The notes under the pieces were generated by a model, which saw only the letters and a program-made list of their open reading frames with translations, did no database searches and was not told the origin of the DNA. Of a stretch of 64,000 nucleotides of DNA, positions 54,931-64,000 are shown one piece after another. Source of the stretch: Kappaphycus alvarezii (Eukaryota > Rhodophyta > Florideophyceae > Gigartinales > Solieriaceae); assembly GCA_002205965.3 (NCBI GenBank), contig NADL03000106.1:229834-293833 (forward strand). Reading direction: 5' to 3'. The position numbers and the translations under genes are program-made. Each line of letters opens with the position of its first letter. The first letter of the stretch is position 1.

Positions 54931-55435
54931 TGACACACATAAGCTCCCAGAAATCTGGAACGTAGGAGACAGATGTATTGGAAGAGCGCGGCCTAATAGC
55001 AAAGCGATGCTACCATCTTGAAGGAATAGTATGATGAAGTTCCTAGGGTTCAGGTAGAGCCTGGTCGATCCAGTTCTACGTCCCCTTTTACTCAGAACTG
55101 AGAGAAACCTAGACTGTACGTAGCGGCTTGGGTAGACTGAAATTGTTGGTAGTACGGTACTGTCGATTATTTAACCACAGTACCTGTCAGCATGTACTGG
55201 AAGCCAAATCGTACATGTTCGTACCGTTATCATTGAGAAGCTTAACATGTATGTTTTCATGGGGCAAGCGGACAGTTTGGAATTATAAACCATACTGCAC
55301 TGTCGGTCAGTAACACCCATGACAGACACTGTTGGTCATCCGTACAAATTACTATTGTATTCCTGTTTCTGCGAATGCAACCTTATCACCCGTGACAACT
55401 GACTTGTATACCGAGTTACCTCGGCCACCTTTTCG
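54931..55435 (-). repeat. Copia-2 LTR-like region 1
   Basis: GCCTGGTCGATCCAGTT through CCTGTTTCTGCGAATG corresponds to 57058-57360. It separates the two gag-protease modules as an LTR would. Exact ends not determined. Confidence 0.6.
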
Positions 55436-56830
55436 CTAATTGAATTCTTCAGAAAGAATATATCTGGCAACAGCCATCATCGCACGTTCATGACTGCATT
55501 CATCATTGTTGACAGCTGCACTACAGACGCTTTCCTCGCTTCCACCAATGTAGTAAAGTCCTTTGGCCTGCTTTGGGGCATATCTGATTGTGCGGGAATC
55601 ATCGTGCATATCGGTGAGCAATGCCTTTTGTCGGAAGAATAGAGTACAAATTCCCTCCGAAGCTAAGGCAGGAATGAGAGCAAACTCACTGCAAGTCTAG
55701 AAGAGAATAGTGTATTGCTCAAGGACAAATTAGTCACCCCGTCTTCAGTAGACCACGAAGTCTTTTGGATACCCTGACGACTTGTAACAAATATAGAATC
55801 ATCATCGAGAATGATAGGAAACTTGCAATTCATGGCTTCCTGAACATTTCTTAGTTTAGGTGTCATATGAGAGGTAGTTCCCGAGTCAAGCATGAGTGAT
55901 TCATTACTAATGCTAGTGCAATTACTACTTCCAGACATTGCATGTGAAGTTGCCGCTCTTTCTTTAGACTTTACAGGCTTCTTTGTCTTTTTATCAACCT
56001 CGCTTTCTTCATTTTCAAGCCGTTTCTTGCCGTTGTCCGTTGCCTGTACATCTCGTGAGAAATTAGATGATCAAAAGATTTATTATGTTTAAAATGGGTG
56101 ACTAACTCACTTGAAATGTTGAGTTTGCTCCTGGGATTAAGAGGATTAAGAAAGCAACGTGAAGTTTTGTCATTAATATTGTCACAAGTTTGGCATTTCT
56201 TTCCATTGGCTACTCCAACATTTGCACAATACCAAACTCTACTTATTTGTGACAAGAGTATTCTGCTTGTCAATGATTCGTGCGCTTACAATCTCCTTGT
56301 TGACCTTATCTTCTGCAAGAGTCTTGATTGCGACCAACACTGGCTGTAGCTGATCCGCCTCAAGGGACGCGATCGAAATTCAAATTTCCGTTGCTTCGTC
56401 GATAGTAAAGCCCATTTTCCTGAGCTTCTCAAGGAAACGCGTATCTTGTCAATTCTTCCTGATAAATCGTGACCAATACCACTGTAACGCAGTGTGAGCA
56501 GCTCACTCATATATAAATTTCTCGAAGCAATTGACTTAGAATCATAACTCTCATCCAGTTTTGCTACCGTATTGCACATATTCCCAGCAACTGACCTCAC
56601 GAAACGCATTTTGTTGTCAGTGAGATCAATAATGATTATGTTGCTGGCCAATCTTTGCTTCTTCTTCAATTTCCGAGCTTGCTCTTCGGTTCTCCAGAGC
56701 ATTGGTTAGATTATTTGCATCACAAGCAGACTCGACGCTAATGCACCATAGACTGTAGTCTGACTTGGTATCGAAAGGCCTGATTTTGAACTTCTTTAGT
56801 TACGCCATCGGAATGTCTGGCAATGCAAGA
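55436..56830 (-). mobile_element. Copia-2, module 2: gag and protease region (fossil)
   Basis: A pre-integrase piece (KQAKGLYYIGGSEESV, 55500-55580), a protease active-site piece (LMLDSGTTSHMTPKLRNV, 55840-55900), a knuckle CQTCDNINDKTSRC (56140-56200) and gag pieces (ESYDSKSIASRNLYMSEL, 56500-56570). Same family as module 1, lower similarity. Truncated at the same point before integrase. Confidence 0.75.
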
Positions 56831-57465
56831 CCTTATCCGGAGCGATCGTATCTCAATTGCAACAGAAGCAATGTTCGTGGTCAATCTTTAGAACGAGGAG
56901 ACGGCGAAACAAAACGAGATAATCAATGATCACAGTTCACAAATATAAGCTCCAAGAACTCTTGAATGTTAAACAAAGGAAACAGGACGCGTAATAATGG
57001 AAAACAAATGCGAGAACCTCGAAAAAATGAGATTCTAGTGTTCTTTGGGTTTCTGTAGAGCCTGGTCGATGCCAGTTACACGTACCCTTATATTCAGAGT
57101 TGATAGAAAACTAGAATTGTACTCAGTGGCTTAGTAAAATGACAATGTTGGTAGAGTTCTACTGTCGATTGTGCTCTTATAGTATCATTACCGCCTTCTA
57201 GAAGCCTACGTATACGTGTTTGTACCGTCAGCATTGAGAAACTTAACCTGTATGTGTTCTTGGGTAAGCCGACAGAGTTGATAACAAACACTATACGTCA
57301 ATGTCGGTCATTCAGCCACTTACAGATTACTATTACATTCCTGTTTCTCGAATGAGAGCCTGCTAACAGTGATAACTGAATTGCATCTGTCAGAGAGACT
57401 GTAGGTGATTCAGCCACGTAAAATTACTATTGCATTCATGTTTCTCTGATTTCAAGCATATCCTC
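56831..57465 (-). repeat. Copia-2 LTR-like region 2
   Basis: Equivalent of 54931-55435, with an internal repeat of ATTACTATT-CATTC-TGTTTCTC (57325-57352 and 57424-57448). It ends close to repeat H at 57471. Confidence 0.55.
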
Positions 57466-57470
57466 ACGGA

Positions 57471-57911
57471 CCTATTCGTCTAATGCGGATTTAGTTATCC
57501 AGATTTGTAATAAACCTGACCCGGGGGTTCCACTAATCTTTTGAACACAAAGCCAGAACTGTGGGCACCAGTTAATGCCGTTTCATACCGCTAAAAAGTC
57601 ACATTATTACATGAACGGTATATTTAATTGCATTGATAGAGATCCAAAACAACTGAAACTCGAATTGAATAGACGTTCTTTAAAACTCTAAATAAAATGC
57701 TGTTTTATCTGTGAAGCCTGAAACCTATATCACCTTCTTGGCCCGCGTCTAGATGGCTAACATGCCACGCTGGACATAGTTGAAGGTTTACAATCTTGGG
57801 AACGACATGGGGGTGAGTCCAACGATACAACCAGAGATAAGGGAAAAGATCCAAAATGTTCACATTGGGAGATCATATTTCATTAATTATTTTCTTTGCA
57901 GCTGTGAGAAT
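57471..57911. repeat. Repeat H, locus 2 (empty site for the mini element)
   Basis: Matches 42388-42483 joined directly to 43795-44160. At the junction it reads AGAACTGTGGGCACC where locus 1 has CTCTG, the 1311-bp mini element, CTCTG. It ends with TGTGAGAAT (57903-57911), the left TSD of LINE fragment g. Confidence 0.8.
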
Positions 57912-58086
57912 GTGTAAATGGAGGGTTAATTTACTGTGGTAGGTATGCGGGTTGGTATCCAGTTAATTTGTACCGGAGCGTAGATATCGTATCATTGTCA
58001 AGCAAATTGTGAAACCGTGCAATGCGTCGAAAGCTTTGGATGGCACTCCAATCTGCCAGAAGGTGGAAGGGAGGCCAGGAAGTCAC
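57912..58086 (-). mobile_element. LINE fragment g: 175-bp 3' end with 9-bp TSD
   Basis: On the minus strand it matches the last part of fragments b and e, including RYKLTGYQPAYLPQ and tail AGTAAATTAACCCTCC. Flanked by TGTGAGAAT at 57903-57911 and 58087-58095. Locus 1 of repeat H (near 44147) has the uninterrupted site. 5'-truncated. Confidence 0.85.
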
Positions 58087-58164
58087 TGTGAGAATAGGAG
58101 AACGTTTGGGTTAAGCCTTTTCCTTATTCATATTTAAAATTCCAAATGGGTTTCATCCAATCCT

Positions 58165-58411
58165 TACATCTCAATATTGATCGCATTGACACAAGATACC
58201 CGAGAAAATCATCATCAAAGTAGGTAGAGACAACATCACGGTGTGTAGGATTTCTATGAGACGTGCTCAAGGATATCTGGTTACGGCGGATATTCTTCGA
58301 AGCTTTCTAGTCGGCACTGAGACTGTTAGAATTATTTTCACTGCCGAGAGGAGCCGCGTTGAGCGAGGAAAACAAGGGTATGACGAGAATCGCGCAAAGG
58401 ATTGAACTCAT
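58165..58411 (-). pseudogene. Small secreted protein family, copy 3 (truncated)
   Basis: ATG at 58409-58411 and signal peptide MSSILCAILVIPLFSSLNAA are kept, but the frame stops after SNSLSAD (58307), about 33 codons in. The block shared with copy 2 ends at 58165, in the CQC region, where unrelated sequence joins. A 33-residue peptide could still be made from the conserved promoter. More likely a pseudogene. Confidence 0.6.
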
Positions 58412-58541
58412 TTTTGATTTGTTTTGGCTCACAGAGAGGACGAACGGGGATTCGTTGTACCAGTTGAGGCAAGTGTTTGAGGCGATTTGTCGACACAAGG
58501 GAGCTGTGAGGCATCAGTGCAAAGAACATTATTGAGGGGGC

Positions 58542-58549
58542 TTTATATA
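58542..58549 (-). promoter_or_regulatory. TATA box of secreted-protein copy 3
   Basis: TATATAAA on the minus strand, about 130 bp before the ATG, as in copies 1 and 2. Confidence 0.5.
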
Positions 58550-58556
58550 GACAAAA

Positions 58557-58796
58557 AAGGGAGTTCCACGTAGTAGAGGATAATTCTTTATGATTTTTAC
58601 AGGACACGAAATGCATACAGCGATAGTGGCAGCGGGAATACGTTTTCTAATTCTCCCACGCAAGGATAACGCCAATGTTTTTCGTAACAAGCCCTCTGAG
58701 ATTTTAGAAATTATTCCAAACTTGCAGGTTCGGTATACTATAATGGCAGTGGTTTTAAGAGATGAAATGAAGGCTTGAAGAGAATCTCGAGAGAAT
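58557..58796. repeat. Repeat block upstream of secreted-protein copy 3
   Basis: Same as 45490-45760, including the 80-bp block and GGTTCGGTATACTATAATGG. It is interrupted at 58797 by the 3' end of element Y. Locus 2 at 45.72 kb continues uninterrupted. Confidence 0.6.
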
Positions 58797-59330
58797 TAAT
58801 AGGGGTAAATCGTCGGGAGAAGAGATAATTATAACCAACTACCTCATGAAAAGGTGTTTGAGCGACAAAAGTGCTACCGTGGTATAGTTGAACAAACAAA
58901 AGGAATTTATACGGAAGAGAGTTGAGAGGGCTACAAGCAAGTATGAATGGGGCATGGTCTACCAATGATGCTCTGTGACCAGCGTAAGGACAAGTTTTCT
59001 CGGTTTCGAAGTTGACTCTCAACTTCCTACTACTCGGGACTTGGCTTGAAGTTGTCTGCCAACTTGCTTGACCTCCACAAGAGGAAGCAGTTTACTCAGC
59101 TTATATAGACTTTTGGCTACCCAAAAGTCTCAAACAAACATACTAATAACCATAAAATACATTCACGGAATCATGTGAACCAGAGAGCTATTAGAAGATA
59201 TTTCCTCAAGGTAAATATCTAGGTGCCATACCCATGCCAGCCACCCATCGGCCAGGGGTGGGAATTAATGTGGCCATTATATAGACCTTTCAGAGTACTC
59301 GTAGTATCACCCACAACCTGGAACTGTACT
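58797..59330 (-). repeat. Y terminal module (TATA box and small ORF)
   Basis: TATATAAG box at 59100-59107. The ORF piece 58738-59022 reads MRVNFETEKTCPYAGHRASL and NYLFSRRFTPIN, matching 43530-43794. Upstream, CCTAGATATTTACCTTGAGG (59200s) matches X-A near 17070. Broken. Confidence 0.55.
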
Positions 59331-60810
59331 GACATCTACTGACAGCGTGTCTAAAATAAAAAATAAACCATGAATTTGCCACACTCACCCAAATTAAAAA
59401 TATCTTGCAAATTCAAACTGTAAAAATATCTTCCCAATTCCGATACTGTATACAATTTGGTCCTCATCTAGATTTTTCGTGTGCGAATTTGCGCACATCA
59501 CGCCCTCGCTCAAGACGAACGTCCCGGCTCGTCTTCACTTCTTCTTCTGTTTCGTTAGTGTTCGCTGTCTTATTGATAAAATGTAAGGTCTCTCAAACGG
59601 GTACGGATGCAACTGATTACCAATATGATGTCCAAAAAGTAAGTTTGCATTACTGGTACCTCACTTTGTAGCATAGCCTCATATATTGGTTTGATAACAT
59701 CGATGGGGTTGAATACATTCTTCTTCCGTGACTTCCGAATCTTCCAAGAGTGAAAAAATATATATGATATGCAAACTCTTCTGGAAGATGCCGGAGGAAT
59801 GGATGCGATAAGAAAAGAAGACGCGCATCATCAAGAACGAATCTTCGTAAGATAAGTGCGGTCCATGTAGCGCCCTAAAACATAAACAGATGCTTATCAT
59901 GAAATAAGAAATGACCTGCGCATCGTTCGCGTCCTCGGAGATATTGCGCAGCCAAAAAGATAATCTTCTTCCCGACTATGCTGTGCATGGTTGTGAAGGA
60001 GGCTAGAGATGAAGTTGTGTGGGTCCCGATGAATGGCCGCGACCAGTTCCTGACGTACTGGGACCTGCACGAGGTCCTCTCGGGGGACGACCAGAACCTC
60101 TTCTGGCGGGTTGTTGTCTCCCGAAGGTCCTCCTCTGGTCATCATCACTGCTTCAGAGGATCTCGCCGCCTCAACGTTCCCAATTTGTGGCGGGAAACGT
60201 AAGGTTCCCATAGGGATATGGGACCAGTTGTATTCCATATCGGGGGTAAGGCGTAACCTCTCAGTCGCAATCTTGGTTGTTCTTGAGAAATACGTAAATG
60301 GACGGAAATATTCAGATACGTTTGCGACAAGTCTCCAGCAGCTACCATTCCATATCTTCCTATAGAGTAATAATATATTACCTCCACAAACTCTGGACCT
60401 GCTTCCGTGAACCTTCCGTTTTGGAATGAAAATAGAACTCTTATTAATAGTCGGAAATCTTCTTCAGGTAGCAATGGTCCGTTCAACGTACGAAAACATA
60501 GGCATATATTAATGTAGAAATGGATGATTACGTGGAGTTCGTAGTAGTCCCGCGTAATCGAGATGATCCATTCCCAGGCCCTTTTTCCTCCCATAGGAAT
60601 CATTCTATAGTTAAAGATGAGTATGCCCCGTGGTTGCGCATAGTCCTGTGTGAGAAGGAATTCTTCAGGCCTCTGATGGTAAGGGACCAGACGACGTGCA
60701 TGGATGGCCCTCCTTGATCTCTTCCCTGAGCTTGAACAGAGCTGATAGTGCGGGTGTCTTTCCTCCGTGACGATGCAAGGGTTCGAGTACTTGTTTGGAA
60801 GGCCGGCCAC
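59331..60810 (-). other. Y post-integrase accessory region with duplicated domain
   Basis: Domain 1 lies in a 221-codon open piece (60145-60810): RDYYELHVIIHFYINICLCF, RTLNGPLLPEEDFRLLIRVL, then FTEAGPEFVEVIYYYSIGRY. A linker with SSEAVMMTRGGPSGDNNP follows (about 60100-60150). Domain 2 is at 59679-59900: ICLCFRALHGPHLSYEDSFL and MMRVFFSY. The two domains share ICLCFR-L-GP-L--ED---L-RV-FS. Its N-terminal start is probably the integrase C-terminal end (AIHARRLVPYHQRPEEF). 59331-59678 has no clear feature. Function unknown. Confidence 0.55.
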
Positions 60811-61780
60811 TTCACAGCCTGCTGCATTGCTTTTCCATGTACTACAAGTACTTTAGAGCCAACTGAAAAGGTTTGACTGCAGGTTCTGCATCCTTATTTC
60901 TTTCTGTGTTAGCGCGCGGTGTGATCTCCAGCCTTCGGTGGCCAGTAGTTCAACTTCCTACTCTTCTCATCTAATATTTGTTTCCATGTCTCTCTGTAAC
61001 ATTCTAGGAGCCCTTCCGTACATTAGCTCGAATGGTGAGCGTCCATTTCTTCCTCTTCTTCGACGAGTAGCCGTATAACACTTTTGGTAAGGCATCTTCC
61101 CACTGGATTTCATTCTCCGACATAGTTTTCGATATTGCTCGTTTGATGGTTCCAACCATCCTCTCCGCTTTCCCGTTGACATAGGAGCGTGCGAGAACTG
61201 TCTTCAGCTGAATCCCTTTCTCTTCCAAAAACGAAGCAGTGAAGTTGCAGTAAAACAAAGGGCGTTATCCGAGATGATCCTTTTTGGAAGACCAAACGGT
61301 TCAATTATTTCTTTTTCGATGAATCTCAGTACCACCTCAGCATTGCCTCCTCAACTGCAACTGCTATTGGCCATCCAGTAAGATGTTCCACCCCTATAAG
61401 GAGATATTTGTTTCCGGAAGAGTTTCCTTGAACGGGCCCGCAAAGTCAATTGAGAAGGTTTCAAAGAGACCGGAAACTGGAAAACTTAGAGTTGTCTTAT
61501 ACTTCCGTATGGAGTGAATTTTTGGCAGTTGTCGCAGCTTTTCACGAAATTATAGACGTCCTTATGGATAGGGCCACCAGAATCTCTCGAATGAATTTTT
61601 GGTTGTTTCGAGATCCCAATGCCCTAGCTCATCATGAAAGTCCTCAAGATCTTCATTCTTTCTTTCAAAGGGGCCACTAGTCGGGACCGGCTTTAGTGTG
61701 CCGGAAGAGTTTCCCATTCCACAATGTAAAAGCCTTTTGATTCCTGCGTACCCAATTTCTGTGTTCAAGATCAACCTTTC
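60811..61780 (-). mobile_element. Y integrase (fossil)
   Basis: Zinc-domain piece DELGHWDLETTKNSFERFWW (61570-61640). Core pieces: FLEEKGIQLKTVLARSYVNG and KAERMVGTIKRAISKTMSEN (61090-61240), then GRSPFELMYGRAPRMLQRDM (60990-61060). Standard Ty3/gypsy integrase order. Broken several times. Confidence 0.85.
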
Positions 61781-61799
61781 TCATTTCTAGTCCATCGAG

Positions 61800-63284
61800 G
61801 AATTTGATCAGTCCGTGAATATTAGCTTCGTACTCGTTATCGTTCGGCAACTGCAACTCGGCGACTCCGACGATGTCCTCCGAAGCTTTTTCATTTGGAA
61901 TCAGTGGTCCCTCAAGCGGGATAGGTAATCGGCAGGCTGATTATTGCGTCCGGGTCTATACACAATTTCAAACCGATATTCTGCGAAAATGTCGAGCCAT
62001 CGGGCCAAGCGGTGATGTACATCTTCTTTTGGAATGCTGTCTTAAGTGTGCCTGGTGATCAGTTATCAAGACAAATTTCTCGAGTGATAAAAGGTACGCG
62101 AAACTTTTTCAGCGCGAAGACGACAGCTAGCGCTTCTTTCTCGCAGACTGAGTATCTCTTTTCCGCATCATTCAGAGTTCGGCTTGCGAATTGAACAGGG
62201 TGTAGTCTTCCGTTTTCATCTTTTTGGGACAAAACGGCACCCAAAGACCGTTCTGAGGCATCTGTCTCCACAAAATGGTCTCTTGAAATGGGTACATGAG
62301 AACTGGGGGACACATAGCTTATCTTTAAGCTCCTCAAATGCAGTTTCCATTTCCTTGTTCCAGTAAAATTTTCCGTTCTTCGTAGTGCTGGCATGTAACG
62401 GTGCTGCAGTCTTGGCGAAATCTTTGATAAATCTTCTGTAATATGAGGCCAGTCCTAAGAAGCTTCGGACCTCCGTCTTTGAAGCGGGCCTTGGTGCCAA
62501 CTTGATTTTTTTTTTTTCTCTGGATCCACTCTAATTCCCTCTTGGTCGACGATATGACCGAGTAATTGGATAGAAGTTTTCGCAAAGAAGCATTTGCTCA
62601 ACTTAATTTTCAGCTTATCCGATATCCTCTCCACAACTGTCTTGACTGCGAGATGTGCTGATCCAATGTTTCTGAGAATATACGACATCATCGATATAAC
62701 TCTTGCGAATGGAAGTCCTTTCAAAACCTCGTTCATCATTCTTTGGAATGTAGCTGGTGCATTCATGAGACCAAAAGGCATCACTTCGAACCTGAACGTA
62801 CCGGCTTTGCTGGTAAAGGTTGTTTTTTCCTTACATTTTTATCCAATGGAATTGCCAATAGCCAGTGTAAAGGTCAATTGAGGTGAATATCTCCCATCCT
62901 TAATTTCGAGGATTTCCTCCATATGTTAATCGGAAATCGATCAGGTATCATTCTGTGGTTCAGTTGTGTAATCGACGCAAACGCGAATTTTTTATCCTTT
63001 TTTGGTGCTACCACAACTACAATTGACCATGCGATGGAACTGGCCGAATAAAATCATTTTCCAGCATTCTTGAACATTCTCTGGGATAAAATGGTCATAT
63101 TTTGATGGTTGACGTCTAGGAATGTGGTAAATTGGTTGAGTATCGGTAAGTTCAAATGAGTGAGTGATCGGTACATTTGCTTGTCTTAGATTGGAAACGC
63201 TCCATGCAATTACTTCGGAAGATGTTTACATGTCGGATATTTTCATTGGGAGAGAATTGATGAGTGAAAAGATCGGGGACGTTT
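61800..63284 (-). mobile_element. Y reverse transcriptase and RNase H (fossil)
   Basis: RT pieces: [20 protein letters not shown] (62725-62784, motif B), [20 protein letters not shown] and [15 protein letters not shown] (62515-62600), then [20 protein letters not shown] (62405-62465). RNase H: FVETDASERSLGAVLSQKDE (62212-62275) and EKRYSVCEKEALAVVFALKK (62110-62170). RT entry near 63150-63110 matches X-A at 170-230. No protease seen. Confidence 0.9.
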
Positions 63285-63444
63285 GAAACCTGGAATAAAG
63301 GGGTTTAAATAGGCTCCCGGGGTAGGTTCTATAGATTAGAAATAGGTAAAATAAATCGGCAAGGGTTTTTTAGTAGTTCATTTAACCCATTTTTCTCACG
63401 TCTACGCCGTTTTTCTCAAAAAAGCGAATTTGGAGGAGGAGGTA
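63285..63444 (-). promoter_or_regulatory. Y leader with TATTTAAA box
   Basis: Reverse-complement match to 42651-42800 of the mini element: GCTTACCTCCTCCTCCAAAT start, CCCGGGAGCCTATTTAAACC, TTTATTCCA. The TATTTAAA box is at 63304-63311 on the minus strand. In the mini element this leader precedes the acidic ORF. Here the RT region follows directly, so gag is missing. Confidence 0.6.
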
Positions 63445-63459
63445 AGCAACAAGGGAAAA

Positions 63460-64000
63460 AGATATTGATTCGGGCGCAAGCCTGGATAGTTGCTGTCTCT
63501 CTACGCCTGGGCCGCGCAATTTTCTCTGGTAATGATCGATGTCCGGTATTTTTCGCTGTTCCAACGACATCGCCCCGTTGCTCAATCCTCTGGGCAAACA
63601 TGACCTCACCTGTAAGTACGACGATGGGCAGACTCGTCGCCACAATGTCTTGCGTAACGCTCTCCCCGTTACTGCAAGGAGCTTGGAACTTCTGCCTCTC
63701 TTTAACATCTGCTTCCTCCCCTTCCCCCTTCGTCCTTTCCCTCGACCGCCCTTCGCATAGATCTTTATATCCCTGGTGCACATGGCCTCGACTGACTGAC
63801 ATCCCTTTGATGTCACAGTGGCCCGTCCACAGGTCACTTTTCGCGTTTCCCAGTGTGTCCTATCTGGCGGCACAGCTGCCTCAATGGCTGAACGTGCGAA
63901 AACACGCACTACGGTCTAGTCTGCCACACGAACGATATACGGCTTCTTCCTGTTGGTATTGATATGTTCGCTGCCCTTGCGGCCGAAGGTGCGACTTTCT
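63460..64000 (+). mobile_element. LINE fragment h: knuckle and endonuclease start (RLE clade), cut by window end
   Basis: Pieces: LRLGRAIFSGNDRCPV (63510-63550), then NPLGKHDLTCKYDDGQTRRH and NVLRNALPVTARS (63590-63680), the CCHC knuckle plus RHN-LR-AL segment also seen in fragments a, b and f. A DVTVARPQVTF-like frame near 63810-63850 fits the endonuclease core. About three frame changes. It replaces the 5' end of element Y. Confidence 0.65.

Larger units (their letters stand above)
58797..63444 (-). mobile_element. Element Y: Ty3/gypsy X-family element, 5'-truncated, broken
   Basis: Best-preserved pol of the X family. Minus-strand order: leader (63444-63285), RT, RNase H, integrase, two-domain accessory region, terminal module ending CCCCTATTA at 58797. 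No gag or protease is recognised between leader and RT. The 5' end is replaced by LINE fragment h at 63.45 kb. Same family as X-A and X-B by shared RT entry, integrase zinc motif and accessory domains, but with fewer breaks (about ten to fifteen), so it is younger. Confidence 0.8.

Noticed and set aside
1-64000. CRISPR arrays, bacterial operons, rRNA genes, Polinton-type capsid or polymerase genes
   Set aside because: None seen: no regularly spaced repeats, no Shine-Dalgarno-linked gene strings, no rRNA-like blocks, no protein-primed polymerase or capsid motifs.

Overview
The window looks like a repeat-rich, gene-poor piece of a nuclear eukaryotic genome. There are no bacterial operons, ribosome binding sites, rRNA genes, canonical tRNA genes or CRISPR arrays. 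Almost everything recognisable is a retrotransposon or DNA transposon, most of it old, broken and nested. The mix (Ty3/gypsy, Ty1/copia, a DIRS-type tyrosine-recombinase element, non-LTR elements with a C-terminal restriction-like endonuclease, and a pogo-like DDE transposon with relatives in oomycetes and red algae) fits an alga, oomycete or fungus-like protist. I cannot name the species. The only sequence that behaves like a non-transposon gene is a small secreted-protein family with three copies (about 25.0, 45.3 and 58.4 kb).

Layout. 1-19.7 kb: an old Ty3/gypsy copy on the + strand (called X-A) is split by a 12.8-kb LTR element on the - strand (called Z, 1673-14520) that has both LTRs, a primer-binding site, a polypurine tract, gag, protease, RT, RNase H and integrase. 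Z also holds an antisense coding region and a LINE fragment. X-A resumes at 14.5 kb with integrase, an unusual post-integrase accessory region and a terminal promoter/ORF module. An inverted small relative (18351-19717) follows. 20.9-24.4 kb: DIRS-type element (-). 24.5-27.0 kb: a short retroposon, a secreted-protein pseudogene and LINE pieces. 27.1-41.8 kb: X-B, a second copy of the X unit, interrupted by a copia element (27213-33621, -) and a pogo-like transposon (33675-35752). 42-50.9 kb: mosaic of short retroposons, a complete 1.3-kb mini element (42484-43794), a DIRS fragment, the intact secreted-protein gene and several LINE 3' ends. 51.2-57.5 kb: gypsy gag-protease and two tandem copia gag-protease modules. 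57.5-64 kb: repeats, a truncated secreted-protein copy, element Y (58797-63444, -; the best-preserved X-family pol) and a last LINE fragment.

How the parts relate. X-A, X-B, Y and the mini elements look like one lineage: TG...CA ends, an acidic small ORF after a TATTTAAA box, pol in the large members, a post-integrase protein with a duplicated domain, and a terminal TATA box plus a roughly 95-codon ORF. The LINEs and short retroposons share a C-rich 3' tail, and several have target-site duplications (TSDs), so they probably used the same retrotransposition machinery. Repeated blocks elsewhere in the window provide empty-site comparisons for three insertions. Coordinates of decayed elements are approximate except where TSDs or terminal repeats fix them.
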